This document shows, piece after piece, positions 23,600 through 34,560 of a stretch of 37,704 nt of DNA (position 1 is the stretch's first letter; every line of letters begins with the position of its first letter). The stretch is from the NCBI GenBank assembly GCA_019314375.1, contig JAFCZJ010000107.1, positions 1 through 37,704 on the forward strand, written 5' to 3'. Source of the DNA: Deltaproteobacteria bacterium (GTDB taxonomy: Bacteria; Myxococcota; B64-G9). The notes beneath the pieces are model-generated. The model did not search any database and had not been told where the DNA came from. It was given only the letters and a program-made list of their open reading frames with translations. The position numbers and the translations under genes are program-made.

Positions 23600-24517
23600 A
23601 TGAAAACGTCGTCGTTTTTTCTTTTGTTTTTCTTTCTCTGCGCATGCGGAAGCGGCCAGGGTTCCGTCGATGCCGGCATGGACGACGGCATGGACGACGG
23701 GGCAAGCGGATCGGATCTTGGCGACAGGGTTCAATACGCCGACGGCATTACGCTGCGTATTCCCCCGGACTTCAGTCTTTGCTCCATGAACGGTCTCTGG
23801 AACCAATTGCAGTTGCCCTTTTTCAAAACCCGGGCTTCGCTTATAGAAGGCGACTGGAGCTTGCCCCTCGATCAGGATGAGTTCGAGTTAGATCTCATCG
23901 GACAGGTGGTGACGTCTCCGGACGGCGCGGAATCCTCAGCCCTGGGACCTGGCGTGTTCCGTTTTTGGAGGACAGCCTCGGGTGGTGGATTTCCGGATTA
24001 TTGCATATTCAACTACCGTCAACCCTTCCAGACAGGTGCCGGATCGTACGAGATCTACTTCAGCTTCTATTTGGAATGCGAGGAGGGAGCGATCTGGGAA
24101 ATGCCCGACAACCTGGGGCCGGGTTCCTATCCCTGCGACAGCCTTGCCGAGAACACGCCGGGACATGTCACGGCGACGGTCACCAACGGAGACCAGATCG
24201 AGTTCGATTACTACTACTACGAGGGCTGTGCAAAATCGGTGGGCGAAGGCATCTGCCCCACGTACTACGGAGATCCCAGCAGGGGCTGTTTCGTTCGCGG
24301 TCAGGACGAACGCGAAACCACCGACTTCTTCGGCCTTGCCCTTTCCTGCATACACCACGGCTTCCCAAGGACCTTCCTCATGGTGTTCGACTCGCCCCTC
24401 GAGGGTATCCACGCCGTCGTCTTAGACGACCAGCCAAATCCTGCCGAGCTGCGCTACTTGGACACCAATTATTCGGTTTTAAGCACGGTGGCCGTGGAGA
24501 GCATCACCTACGACTGA
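23600..24517 (+). CDS. predicted lipoprotein, 305 aa
   Basis: The signal ends in FLCAC (C16), and GAGG lies five bases before the ATG. A short acidic, glycine-rich linker follows (DAGMDDGMDDGASGSDLGD). The rest is one beta-rich globular domain with about ten cysteines, including CSMNGLW, YCIFNYRQP, LECEEG and CIHHGFP, which may form disulfides outside the cytoplasm. Aromatic runs such as FDYYYYEGC are notable. It starts 7 bp after the FG-GAP gene and is likely co-transcribed and surface-located with it. I do not recognise the domain. Confidence 0.75.
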   Translation: MKTSSFFLLFFFLCACGSGQGSVDAGMDDGMDDGASGSDLGDRVQYADGITLRIPPDFSLCSMNGLWNQLQLPFFKTRASLIEGDWSLPLDQDEFELDLIGQVVTSPDGAESSALGPGVFRFWRTASGGGFPDYCIFNYRQPFQTGAGSYEIYFSFYLECEEGAIWEMPDNLGPGSYPCDSLAENTPGHVTATVTNGDQIEFDYYYYEGCAKSVGEGICPTYYGDPSRGCFVRGQDERETTDFFGLALSCIHHGFPRTFLMVFDSPLEGIHAVVLDDQPNPAELRYLDTNYSVLSTVAVESITYD

Positions 24518-24558
24518 TCAGATGGCGGGGAGACAGTCCAGGGTTCCGTCAGATTGTT

Positions 24559-27102
24559 TTAGTGAACGGATCGACGTGTCCGCCGCTGTACGGTGATAGC
24601 CAGGGCTCCCAGGAGTATGAGGAGGGAGAGTGGAGCTTGGGGTGTATCACCCCTGGCGTTGCCGTGTACGTGGCATCCGCAGCCGCCCGTCGCGCAGACG
24701 TCCGTGCCGCCCATGCACACGCCGCCTTGGCACGCCTCGCCATCAGTGCACTCGTCCCCGTCGTCGCAGGACGTTCCGGCCGTTACTGGCTCCGTCTCGC
24801 ATTCACCTGTCGTCGAGTTGCACACGCCCGTGTTGCAGTCGTCGGAGCCAGAAGAACAATCCACTGCCGTCCCGGCACAACGCCCGGCAGAGCAAAGGTC
24901 ATCGGAAGTGCAGGTATCGCCGTCATCGCAGGCGTCGGTGTTATTCGTGTTTACGCAGCCACTGGCTGGGTCGCAGCTATCGTTGGTGCAGGCATTGTCA
25001 TCATCGCAGGTGATCGCCGTCCCTGCGCAACCCCCGCCAGAGCATACGTCGCCGGAGGTGCATACGTCGCCGTCATCGCAGCCCGCGGTGTTATTCGTGT
25101 ATACGCAACCGGCAGCAGAATCGCAGGAGTCGTCGGTGCAGACGTTGTCATCATCGCAGGTGATCGCCGTCCCGGCGCAACTCCCGGCAGAGCAGACGTC
25201 GCCGGAGGTGCATACGTCGCCGTCATCGCAGGCCGCGGTGTTATTCGTGTTCACGCAACCGGCCGCGGAATCGCAGGAGTCGTCGGTGCATGTGTTCCCA
25301 TCGTTGCAGTCCGGTGGTGTACCCGCGACGCATGACCCCGACTGACATGTCTCGTCGCCATTGCACAAGTCGGCGTCTGGACACGGCGTGTCGTCCGCGA
25401 CCGGCAAGTCGATCGGGCACATCGCGTCCATCCCTGTGCAGTACTCCGCCGCGTCACAGGTCCCCGCCGCCCGGCACTCCGTTCCCTCCTCAAGGAAAAA
25501 ACCGATTGCGTCACAGCATAAGCCCGAACCTGGTTCGCACTCACCGATCTGGAATCCCGCCGAGAACTCGGTCGTGCCGACGATGGCCGTCGTCGCCGTG
25601 GCGGTGACGAACTCTCCCGCTACGAGAGGCGCACTCAGGTTCACGTCGAATGTCGCCGCACCGGTCGGATCGGTAAAGATCGCGGTTGAGTCCAGCCATG
25701 TCTCTCCCTCACCGTAGCCGGTGGTGTCGAGAGCGACATTCGAGTAGAAATCGATGATGTAGGACACGCTCGCTATGCCGTTGAACGTGCCGGCGACTCG
25801 GTTCCCCGCCGCGAGGGCAAGTGTCAGGACCGGGTAGGGCGGCGAGGGATTGCCGTCTCCGTTAATGTCGATGCCCAAGCCGCCGTTCGAGAAGATCGAG
25901 TTGCGCCGGATGATCGTTTCACCGTTGCAATCGATGCCCGCTAAGGTGTTGTAGGCGATCACGTTGCCTGCCCCCGGTGCTGTGCCTCCGATGGTCACAT
26001 CTAGGTTCATCACTCTGATTCCGTTCCCGGTATTCGAAAGCGGGCTTATGCCGTCGGATGCCGTTCCGATGTAGTTACCCATCACGACGATGTTCAGGGC
26101 CGCCAGGAGCCCAGTTCCGAGGTTTCCGGATATGACGTTTCCTTCGCCGGCTTCGGTCCCGCCGACGACCGGACCGCTCCCAGCACCCTCGGACCAACTT
26201 ACGACAGCACCGTAAGAGCCGCCGTTGGGGATGGCAAAGGTCCCCGAGACGTCTGTTCCGATGTAGTTGCCGATGACAAAGCCACCCACGCCCCCAAAGT
26301 TCAGGCCGCCGGTGGTATTACCGGAAATCAGGTTGTTCTCGATGGTCCAGTTGGAGCGCCCAGCCCCACTGACTCCAAGGAAAATTCCAAACCCGTTTGC
26401 GATGGCAAATGTCCCGGTCGCATCGGTGCCGACATAGTTACCGATGATGCTGATGTTAGGGTTTTGGCAGGCAGCCGAGATTCCGACATTGGTATTTCCC
26501 GAGATGACATTCCGATCTGCGGGGCTTGGGCCGCCGATTACGTGGTTTGCACCGCAGAATTCGATCCCCCACTGGTTGGGCTGAGCAGAACTGCCCGAGG
26601 CATCCACGCCGATGTAGTTTCCGGCGGCCGTGACGTTGTCCCCCCCATAGAGGGCGATTCCCAGTCGCCAGTTTATGACCACCAGGCCGCGGATCTCCGA
26701 GTTGCCGCCCATGTAGAGCCCATCCACGAGACCAGAGAATGCTCCGTCGAGTTCTACGATCGGCGTTCCCGCGAAACCGGGCTGCGTTGTTCCATCGATC
26801 ACCAGATCGCCGTTAATCGTCGGAAGGGCTGTTGTCGGCTGGATCGGGGCGAGCGGGGAGATATCGAAGTTGATCTCGTTCGAGCCGCCGAAGGCGTTGT
26901 GCTCCTCGATCGCCGCACGGAACGTGCATTCTGCTGAAGCAGTGGCACATGTGCCATTACCGGGATTGGCGTCGGAGTCGTCCGCTGCCGAGTTGACCAC
27001 GAAAGTCACCGCTTCCGCCGAAGGGGCGGCCAAGCAGACCGTGGCAGCCAGCAGCAGCGACATGACGATGCGAAGCTCGTTTATTTTTTTACCGAAGTTC
27101 AT
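24559..27102 (-). CDS. CSLREA/beta-helix Cys-rich MYXO-CTERM protein
   Basis: This 847-residue protein begins at 27102, where GAGGAG (27109-27114) stands six bases upstream. A frame to 27135 adds only 11 residues. The signal peptide cleaves near AEA-VTF (residue ~31). Next is a CSLREA-like motif (CTFRAAIEEHNA), which marks the start of many outer beta-helix proteins. Residues ~75-420 are beta-helix repeats (GNYIGVDASG, NVISGNTNVGISA, IGGTEAGEGNVISGN). A beta-sandwich-like part (~425-520) and a Cys-rich region (~525-800) follow, the latter including three near-identical 50-residue units. The end GGCGCHVHGN, a hydrophobic stretch LLILLGALAITV and RRTRRSVH form a MYXO-CTERM anchor. It is convergent with the lipoprotein gene at 23600. 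The role is probably surface binding. Confidence 0.87.
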   Translation of the reverse strand: MNFGKKINELRIVMSLLLAATVCLAAPSAEAVTFVVNSAADDSDANPGNGTCATASAECTFRAAIEEHNAFGGSNEINFDISPLAPIQPTTALPTINGDLVIDGTTQPGFAGTPIVELDGAFSGLVDGLYMGGNSEIRGLVVINWRLGIALYGGDNVTAAGNYIGVDASGSSAQPNQWGIEFCGANHVIGGPSPADRNVISGNTNVGISAACQNPNISIIGNYVGTDATGTFAIANGFGIFLGVSGAGRSNWTIENNLISGNTTGGLNFGGVGGFVIGNYIGTDVSGTFAIPNGGSYGAVVSWSEGAGSGPVVGGTEAGEGNVISGNLGTGLLAALNIVVMGNYIGTASDGISPLSNTGNGIRVMNLDVTIGGTAPGAGNVIAYNTLAGIDCNGETIIRRNSIFSNGGLGIDINGDGNPSPPYPVLTLALAAGNRVAGTFNGIASVSYIIDFYSNVALDTTGYGEGETWLDSTAIFTDPTGAATFDVNLSAPLVAGEFVTATATTAIVGTTEFSAGFQIGECEPGSGLCCDAIGFFLEEGTECRAAGTCDAAEYCTGMDAMCPIDLPVADDTPCPDADLCNGDETCQSGSCVAGTPPDCNDGNTCTDDSCDSAAGCVNTNNTAACDDGDVCTSGDVCSAGSCAGTAITCDDDNVCTDDSCDSAAGCVYTNNTAGCDDGDVCTSGDVCSGGGCAGTAITCDDDNACTNDSCDPASGCVNTNNTDACDDGDTCTSDDLCSAGRCAGTAVDCSSGSDDCNTGVCNSTTGECETEPVTAGTSCDDGDECTDGEACQGGVCMGGTDVCATGGCGCHVHGNARGDTPQAPLSLLILLGALAITVQRRTRRSVH
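24861..25310 (-). repeat. three 150-bp tandem repeats, Cys-rich units
   Basis: Three in-frame units (24861-25010, 25011-25160, 25161-25310) are alike base for base over long stretches. They share TTATTCGTGT at 24941, 25091 and 25241. Each unit codes 50 residues of the CDDGDVCTSGDVC and CDDDNVCTDDSCD type. The second and third units are most alike, which suggests a recent copy or gene conversion. Confidence 0.9.
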
Positions 27103-27108
27103 TGCGAT

Positions 27109-27114
27109 CTCCTC
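27109..27114 (-). promoter_or_regulatory. ribosome binding site of the beta-helix gene
   Basis: GAGGAG lies six bases before the ATG at 27100-27102. It selects this start rather than one at 27135. Confidence 0.65.
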
Positions 27115-27332
27115 GCTTGGGGATAGAAGACACAATGTGTCCTTCCCCCCGAGTTACTCTTTGGTCTCGAATTTCAATTGGAAGATTGACCACGGTTCAT
27201 ATTATGTGTCAAGCACAGGGTAAACAATGGGGCCAGGTGCGGAAGAACGGGCCCTGGTCGGGAAAGGATGGGACCTATGGCTCGTTTCGCCCAATCGACA
27301 AGGCCAATCCTGATCTGCTAGTCTCTACCCGA

Positions 27333-27569
27333 ATGAGAGAGCCACGAGCCCATAGACTTCTGCATGGCATTTCCTTGGAGCAGATCGTAACCAGCCTGGT
27401 TGAGCACCTTGGCTGGGACGAGCTGGGCAAGCGAATCAAGCTCCACTGCTTCATTACAAACCCATCAATCAAATCCAGCCTGAAATTTCTGCGCAAGACC
27501 CCCTGGGCAAGGACAAAGGTCGAGGAGCTGTACATCGCCACGCAGAAAGAACACTTGAGAGAAAATTAG
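27333..27569 (+). CDS. DUF2132 (VF530 family) protein
   Basis: This 78-residue protein shows the family signature almost in full: LLHGISLEQIVTSLVEHLGWDELG, then HCFITNPSIKSS and LKFLRKTPWAR (residues ~51-60), then KVEELYI. Proteins of this family are about 70-80 residues long and probably bind DNA or another nucleic acid; their cellular role is unknown. The ATG at 27333 gives the normal length but lacks a good Shine-Dalgarno sequence. The frame is open much further upstream, and no better start was found. It is convergent with the HD gene, and the two stop codons overlap. An uncharacterised stretch of about 230 bp lies between it and the beta-helix gene. Confidence 0.82.
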   Translation: MREPRAHRLLHGISLEQIVTSLVEHLGWDELGKRIKLHCFITNPSIKSSLKFLRKTPWARTKVEELYIATQKEHLREN

Positions 27570-28330
27570 CGTCTTGCCAGTCGATCGCGAATAAAACGCT
27601 GCACCTTCTCGAGGATTTCCGCGCATCGCGCATCGCCTTCAACATGCTTCAATAGCCGCGTTGGGATCTCGCGATCATGCACCTGCCGCAAGGCCATCGG
27701 GAAGTTGAAGTCGTAAATCCAGGAAAGCTGGATCATCAAGAAGTCACCCAGGGTGCGCAGCCGCTCGAAGGAGCAGCTCTGGTGGATAAGCAGTTCATCA
27801 AGGATCTCGGGGCTCGGTCTGCGCTGCAGATTGATTTGGGGCAGCATCTTTGGCAGCTCCTGAAAGCCGTCCAGGTCGATTGCCTCTAAGACGACGCGAT
27901 AGATATCGAGCTTGTCCGCGTCTCGTATGAGACGCAAAAAATCCATGCTTTGCCCATCGAGCTCTTCGAGAATGCGCCGATCATTGTGATGGCGGATGCC
28001 TTCGAGGATCGCGGTACGCTCCGCATCAGGCAGGCGGGAAAGCTGCTTGCAGCGCGAGGCGATCTCGTACCCTCGCTCGCCATGATCAACCGAGCTGCCG
28101 TCCGCGAAGGTGTGGTACTGCGCGAACTGCGAGAATCTGCCAAGGTCGTGCAAGAGGCCGAGGGCTTCGGCGCTTCGTTGAAGGCCTTCCGGCCAGCCAA
28201 GTCCCGAGGATAGCTCGCGACACTCCTGCGCCACGCGTTCCGAGTGTTGTTGTTTGAGTATGAGTGGTGCAGCGAGCCCGACGCCTTCCTTCGCGAAACT
28301 TTGAACGTAATCATCGAAGCACGCACGCAA
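27566..28330 (-). CDS. HD-domain phosphohydrolase-like protein
   Basis: This 254-residue protein has the HD superfamily metal ligands in order: H29 (QQHSERV), H61-D62 (LLHDLGRF), H83 (VDHGERG), H114/H115 (IRHHND) and an aspartate in RDADKLD (D137). These bind divalent metals in nucleotide or phosphate-ester hydrolases. The C-terminal 80 residues are predicted helical and carry no known motif. The start is TTG at 28328-28330; no upstream start is possible because a TAG interrupts the frame there. No Shine-Dalgarno sequence is evident, so the true start could be further in. The substrate is unknown. It overlaps the convergent DUF2132 gene by four bases. Confidence 0.8.
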   Translation of the reverse strand: MRACFDDYVQSFAKEGVGLAAPLILKQQHSERVAQECRELSSGLGWPEGLQRSAEALGLLHDLGRFSQFAQYHTFADGSSVDHGERGYEIASRCKQLSRLPDAERTAILEGIRHHNDRRILEELDGQSMDFLRLIRDADKLDIYRVVLEAIDLDGFQELPKMLPQINLQRRPSPEILDELLIHQSCSFERLRTLGDFLMIQLSWIYDFNFPMALRQVHDREIPTRLLKHVEGDARCAEILEKVQRFIRDRLARR

Positions 28331-28599
28331 GGTATCGCTCTATCCACGGTCACCTCTGCTGTCCACGAAATCCAAACTTCAAACCACCGGAGGCAGAGCC
28401 TACCAATGAAACAAAGATCGATGAATGCATCTTGCCCTCCAGTCGAAGTTTATTGCTTGCTGTGCGTAGGGTACAACACAAATTTCCACCCCACACAGAG
28501 GGTAGAGCAACACGGGTGGCAAGACTGGGCTCCGTCCCCGAATCCCCGTTATTCGAGCCCGACGAGAACAAAAAAGGCCCCAGAGGCGCGGATCGGCAA
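28331..28599. other. intergenic stretch, no gene recognised
   Basis: No frame has a credible start, ribosome binding site or family signature. The region contains the T-tract and short stem just after the broken toxin gene. A weak likeness to tRNA arms near 28500-28560 was not convincing. Confidence 0.55.
28570..28588 (-). terminator. possible weak intrinsic terminator of the abiE operon
   Basis: On the minus strand, about 11 bases after the toxin gene stop, GCCTCTGGGGC can form a short GC stem with a small loop. It is followed directly by TTTTTT (28570-28575). The stem is only about four base pairs. Confidence 0.35.
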
Positions 28600-29401
28600 T
28601 TATGGCATTGTGTTGGGTGGGACCAATTCTTTGCGTGTCTTTGCAATCTCTACAGTGTACTTCGGATCGAAGGCTTGGTTGGAGATGCTCAATTCCTGGA
28701 TTTGCTCCATGGGACAGCTTGTGGTTTCTCCGTCCGTAGAACGCACCGCGGCCAACAAGACACGACCATCTTTGGATTTGCGGAGAGCGTAGGGCTCGAT
28801 TCGCTCTGTGCTGTCTTGAAATCGCAGGTCGACGCAAAGCCTGCTGGCCGCGGCAAACTGAATCAAGCGAAGCGCCTCTTGATTCCGACGGGTATGGGCG
28901 GGCAACACCTCATCGGTGGAATCGAGGGGGGCCCCTTGAACAATGGCGATGGGCTTGAGGACCGGTCTGGAGTCCTGCCCATGCAGCCAACGGAACACGG
29001 CACCCAGTTCCTTCCAGAATTGGCCCATAGGAGGAAGGCTTGGCAACTGATGGGCCAGCATGTTGGCCCACTCGGCTTCCAACTCGGGTGTCGGTGGTTG
29101 GGATCTCGATGCCGGTTTGATCGTACACCCACGCTCCAACTCGCTCGAGAACTGTTTTGAGCCTCGTTTCATCGAAGACGAAACCTGATCGCACTGTGAA
29201 GTCCAGGTCTTCTGAAAAGCGGTAGGTTTCGAAGAAGCATTTCTTCAGGCAGGTGCCGCCCTTGAAAACCCATTCTGTTGCCAGTTCTGCCTGGTTCTGG
29301 ATGCCGGCGAGCAACCAACCGAGGACGTAGTCTTTCTCGACCACGCCCGCCGAGAGAGACCAGGCACCCGCGAGTTCCATGACCTCGGCGCGCTCAATCA
29401 C
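28600..29401 (-). pseudogene. abiEii: AbiEii-type toxin, broken by internal deletion and frameshift
   Basis: The N-terminal part is intact: VVEKDYVLGWLLAGI, KGGTCLKKC and the nucleotidyltransferase motif RFSEDLDF. After TGIEIP (about 29100) the frame runs into nonsense and stops near 28910. The correct C-terminal part continues in another frame from about 29085, with PELEAEWANMLAHQLPSLPP, FWKELGAVFRWLHG and then IEPYALRKSKDGRVLL. The middle of the protein, which normally holds the KLD-type and AEKLRAL-type segments, is missing. The lost part is probably over 100 residues, and the remaining ends are out of frame. The GTG start at 29399-29401 overlaps the antitoxin stop by eight bases, as expected. 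It should not give an active toxin. AbiEii enzymes transfer nucleotides to RNA in known cases. Confidence 0.82.
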
Positions 29402-30200
29402 GGCCCACCAGCCAATTCTCGGTGACCCGCAAGCGCCACTTCGAGACGATGCGGGGACTGGCCACAGATGGGTCCAGGAGGGCATGGCCTGCGCTCAGTC
29501 TAGAACGACAGACCGCTTGCAGTCCATCCGGGTCCAATCCCTGGTGTTCGAGCAGAAAGCCGAGCCTTTTGAATACCGCCCCGTTGCCAAGTCGGTCGGC
29601 GTATTCCAAGAGCAGCGTTGTGTCACCGAAATCGGATCGGAGATAGACCGCCAGGAAGTCCGCTACCTGGCGTGCTCCTCCACCCAGGGTAGGGTCGTCC
29701 AGGACATCCACCAGGGTGCGCGCCGGGTCGGAGATCTGGATTTTGTGCCGGCCTTCCCACGAGGGCTTGAGCCCGAACACCTTCGACTCGCTGATGCTCT
29801 TGAGGACGAATCGCGTCCCCCCGATCACACGAACCTTTCGCTTTACAGGCTGGGCCGTCAGCACGCAGACATCGCGAAAGACCTGCTCGGTCAGGTCCCA
29901 GTGCTCCGCTGCGGACCAGCCCCCCACGTAGCCAGGAGCAAACAGGATGGGAACAAGAACCCAGGGGTTCTCGATCCCCTGCCCCGCGCCCAGGGATTCA
30001 AGGGGGACCGCAGCATAGAGACCACGCGTCAAGCGAGACAGGAATCCTTGTTGCTTCCAGCGATACAGGAGTCTGGCCGCATCACCTGGGTCCATGCCCA
30101 GCACTTCGGCCACGTCGCCCGGGCGCAACACCGTCCCGGCCTGCCGAATGACGGTGGCCAATCTCTCGCGACCAAGGGGAGGGGTTACGTCACGCTTCAT
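29394..30200 (-). CDS. abiEi: AbiEi-type antitoxin
   Basis: This 268-residue protein fits AbiEi antitoxins. It has an N-terminal winged-helix DNA-binding part (residues ~8-65, with MDPGDAARLLYRWKQQGFLSRLTRGLYAAVP), then the AbiEi C-terminal domain with VGGWSAAEHWDLTEQ, ISDPARTLVDVLDDP and LGNGAVFKRLGFLLE. It normally represses its own operon and counters the AbiEii toxin. The toxin gene behind it is broken, so it survives as an orphan or as an immunity factor against related systems. The start codon lies within a perfect 10-bp palindrome and follows a promoter at 30208-30237, with no ribosome binding site close by. The stop overlaps the toxin GTG. Confidence 0.87.
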   Translation of the reverse strand: MKRDVTPPLGRERLATVIRQAGTVLRPGDVAEVLGMDPGDAARLLYRWKQQGFLSRLTRGLYAAVPLESLGAGQGIENPWVLVPILFAPGYVGGWSAAEHWDLTEQVFRDVCVLTAQPVKRKVRVIGGTRFVLKSISESKVFGLKPSWEGRHKIQISDPARTLVDVLDDPTLGGGARQVADFLAVYLRSDFGDTTLLLEYADRLGNGAVFKRLGFLLEHQGLDPDGLQAVCRSRLSAGHALLDPSVASPRIVSKWRLRVTENWLVGRD

Positions 30201-30237
30201 GTATACATTTATGCCTTTTTTACCTCGTTTTTGTCAA
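30199..30237 (-). promoter_or_regulatory. abiE promoter with palindromic operator
   Basis: On the minus strand a perfect TTGACA (30232-30237) is followed, after 18 bp, by CATAAA (30208-30213). ATGTATACAT (30199-30208) is a perfect palindrome that overlaps the -10 end and the antitoxin start codon. The first ATG opens a three-codon frame (ATG TAT ACA TGA) that overlaps the antitoxin ATG. Confidence 0.55.
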
Positions 30238-30266
30238 CTAGTGGAAAACAATTAAACCAGCCTGGG

Positions 30267-30539
30267 ATGGCAAGGAGATTGGATTCTTCTGTCCACGATT
30301 TGCTGGTTCGAACAGGCCAGGACCAAAGAAGCCTCTCTGCCAACAATAGTGGGACACTCGCCTTTGCGGATCTGGGTCTCGCCAAGCAGACCGGCCTACG
30401 TTATACCGGGATTCTGAACGAAGTTCGGGTGACCATCGACCTCGACGCCGTCGAACTCGAGCGGCTATTCTTCGCGCGTATCCATGAGATCACGGTCGGT
30501 CGGGTCGGCCAATGGGAGGAAAAACCGAGGACCTTCTAG
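30267..30539 (+). CDS. small hypothetical protein, doubtful
   Basis: A 90-residue frame starts at ATG 30267 and ends at TAG 30537-30539. It carries segments that read like folded protein (LAFADLGLAKQTGLRYTGILNEVRVTIDLDAVELERLFFARI). No Shine-Dalgarno sequence is seen. Its last 50 bases overlap the thioredoxin-like gene on the other strand, and upstream the frame merges into antisense of abiEi. It matches no family I know. It may be a remnant or not a gene at all. Confidence 0.3.
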   Translation: MARRLDSSVHDLLVRTGQDQRSLSANNSGTLAFADLGLAKQTGLRYTGILNEVRVTIDLDAVELERLFFARIHEITVGRVGQWEEKPRTF

Positions 30540-31323
30540 TCTTCAGGGCCCGGGATTTTTGGTTTTCGATTTCGTGGATCAGCGTTTCGACTTGCTCAGG
30601 TGTCAGGTAAGCGTACCGCTTCTTCCAGGATAAGCGGACCTGCTGCATTTCCTTGGCAAGCTCGGCCGCGGGCATGTCCTTGGGGTAGTCCATGTTGACG
30701 ATCTCGCCCTCGGGCGACACGGGCGTCGGCGGTTTGGGGGTGAGCTTGAGGACGGGCAGCCGTCTCGAATCGGGCAGCTCGCCCCGCTTGGCCTCCCCGA
30801 TCCACTCCACCCAGTCCTTCAGCTGTTTTCTCTGATCCAGGTCGGCGGCTCCGATCATGGCGCCCAGCTGTCCCTGCTTGTTCAGCACGGCGGTCAGGGG
30901 CAGGCTCTCAACCAGGTTGGCTGGCTTCAGGATGGCTTTCATGAGCTGCTTTTGGGGATCTCGATACAGGGTCAGGCCCGGCACTTTTTTCTGGAGGATC
31001 TTCCGGACATCCTTGGTGGGCATTTCCGGGCCGTCCACATTGACCACCAGGATGCGTACGCTTTTGTCCTGGGCCACGCGTTTCTCCAGGGCCTGCACGT
31101 CCGGCAAATGATGGATGCAGGGCTTGCACCAGCTGGCCCAGAGGACCATGAAGGTCACCGGCCGGCGCAGTTTGTCCAAGGGCACCTTCTCGCCGCGTTC
31201 ATTCTGGAGTTGGATTCCCCGCCAGACCTTTGTGTCGATCTTTTCAGCGTCTTGAGCCAGAGATGGAAGGGCGGGGCAGAACAGCAGCACGCCCAGCAGC
31301 AAAGCGATGGTCCCTCGTTTCAT
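30490..31323 (-). CDS. TlpA-like periplasmic thioredoxin
   Basis: This 277-residue protein starts at 31323, where GAGGT stands five bases upstream. It has a signal peptide (cleavage near SLA-Q, residue ~23) and a thioredoxin/AhpC-TSA type fold with FMVLWASWCKPCIHHLP (CxxC at C66 and C69). A possible cis-proline lies in VESLPLTAVL. It probably reduces disulfides or supports cytochrome maturation outside the cytoplasm. Residues ~170-277 are an extra, partly helical C-terminal extension rich in Lys and Glu that is not part of the usual fold. The gene lies 51 bp downstream of the hybrid kinase gene on the same strand and may be co-transcribed. Confidence 0.85.
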   Translation of the reverse strand: MKRGTIALLLGVLLFCPALPSLAQDAEKIDTKVWRGIQLQNERGEKVPLDKLRRPVTFMVLWASWCKPCIHHLPDVQALEKRVAQDKSVRILVVNVDGPEMPTKDVRKILQKKVPGLTLYRDPQKQLMKAILKPANLVESLPLTAVLNKQGQLGAMIGAADLDQRKQLKDWVEWIGEAKRGELPDSRRLPVLKLTPKPPTPVSPEGEIVNMDYPKDMPAAELAKEMQQVRLSWKKRYAYLTPEQVETLIHEIENQKSRALKTRRSSVFPPIGRPDRP

Positions 31324-31374
31324 GTTGCACCTCGTTTCGTTGGTAAGCCCTGTGAGCATAGCGCTTCTGGATGA

Positions 31375-34434
<3,060 letters not shown>

Positions 34435-34482
34435 TGTGGGACTTTTCCCCAGTGTGTCTTGTCCCCTTTTTTCGCATGGAAT

Positions 34483-34491
34483 TGGTATACA
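34483..34491 (+). promoter_or_regulatory. possible extended -10 promoter of the zinc-ribbon gene
   Basis: TGGTATACA has the TGn extension before a TATACA box. It would start transcription about 63 bases before the ATG at 34561. No good -35 box is visible. Confidence 0.3.
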
Positions 34492-34560
34492 GGTCCAGTA
34501 TGAAAACACCGGGCATGGCCGCACGGGCCGTGTTGACTATCCATCAAAGGAGCGAAGCTC

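Noticed and set aside
23965..25345. Long plus-strand frames over the Cys-rich MYXO-CTERM gene
   Set aside because: They are mirror frames of a Cys/Asp-rich coding region, and the minus-strand product has signal, domains and anchor.
28500..28560. tRNA-like segment
   Set aside because: GGTAGAGCA and TTCGAG strings resemble D and T arms, but no full cloverleaf or acceptor stem can be drawn.
28264..29160. 298-codon plus-strand frame
   Set aside because: It lies opposite the AbiEii remnants, which have clear family motifs on the minus strand.
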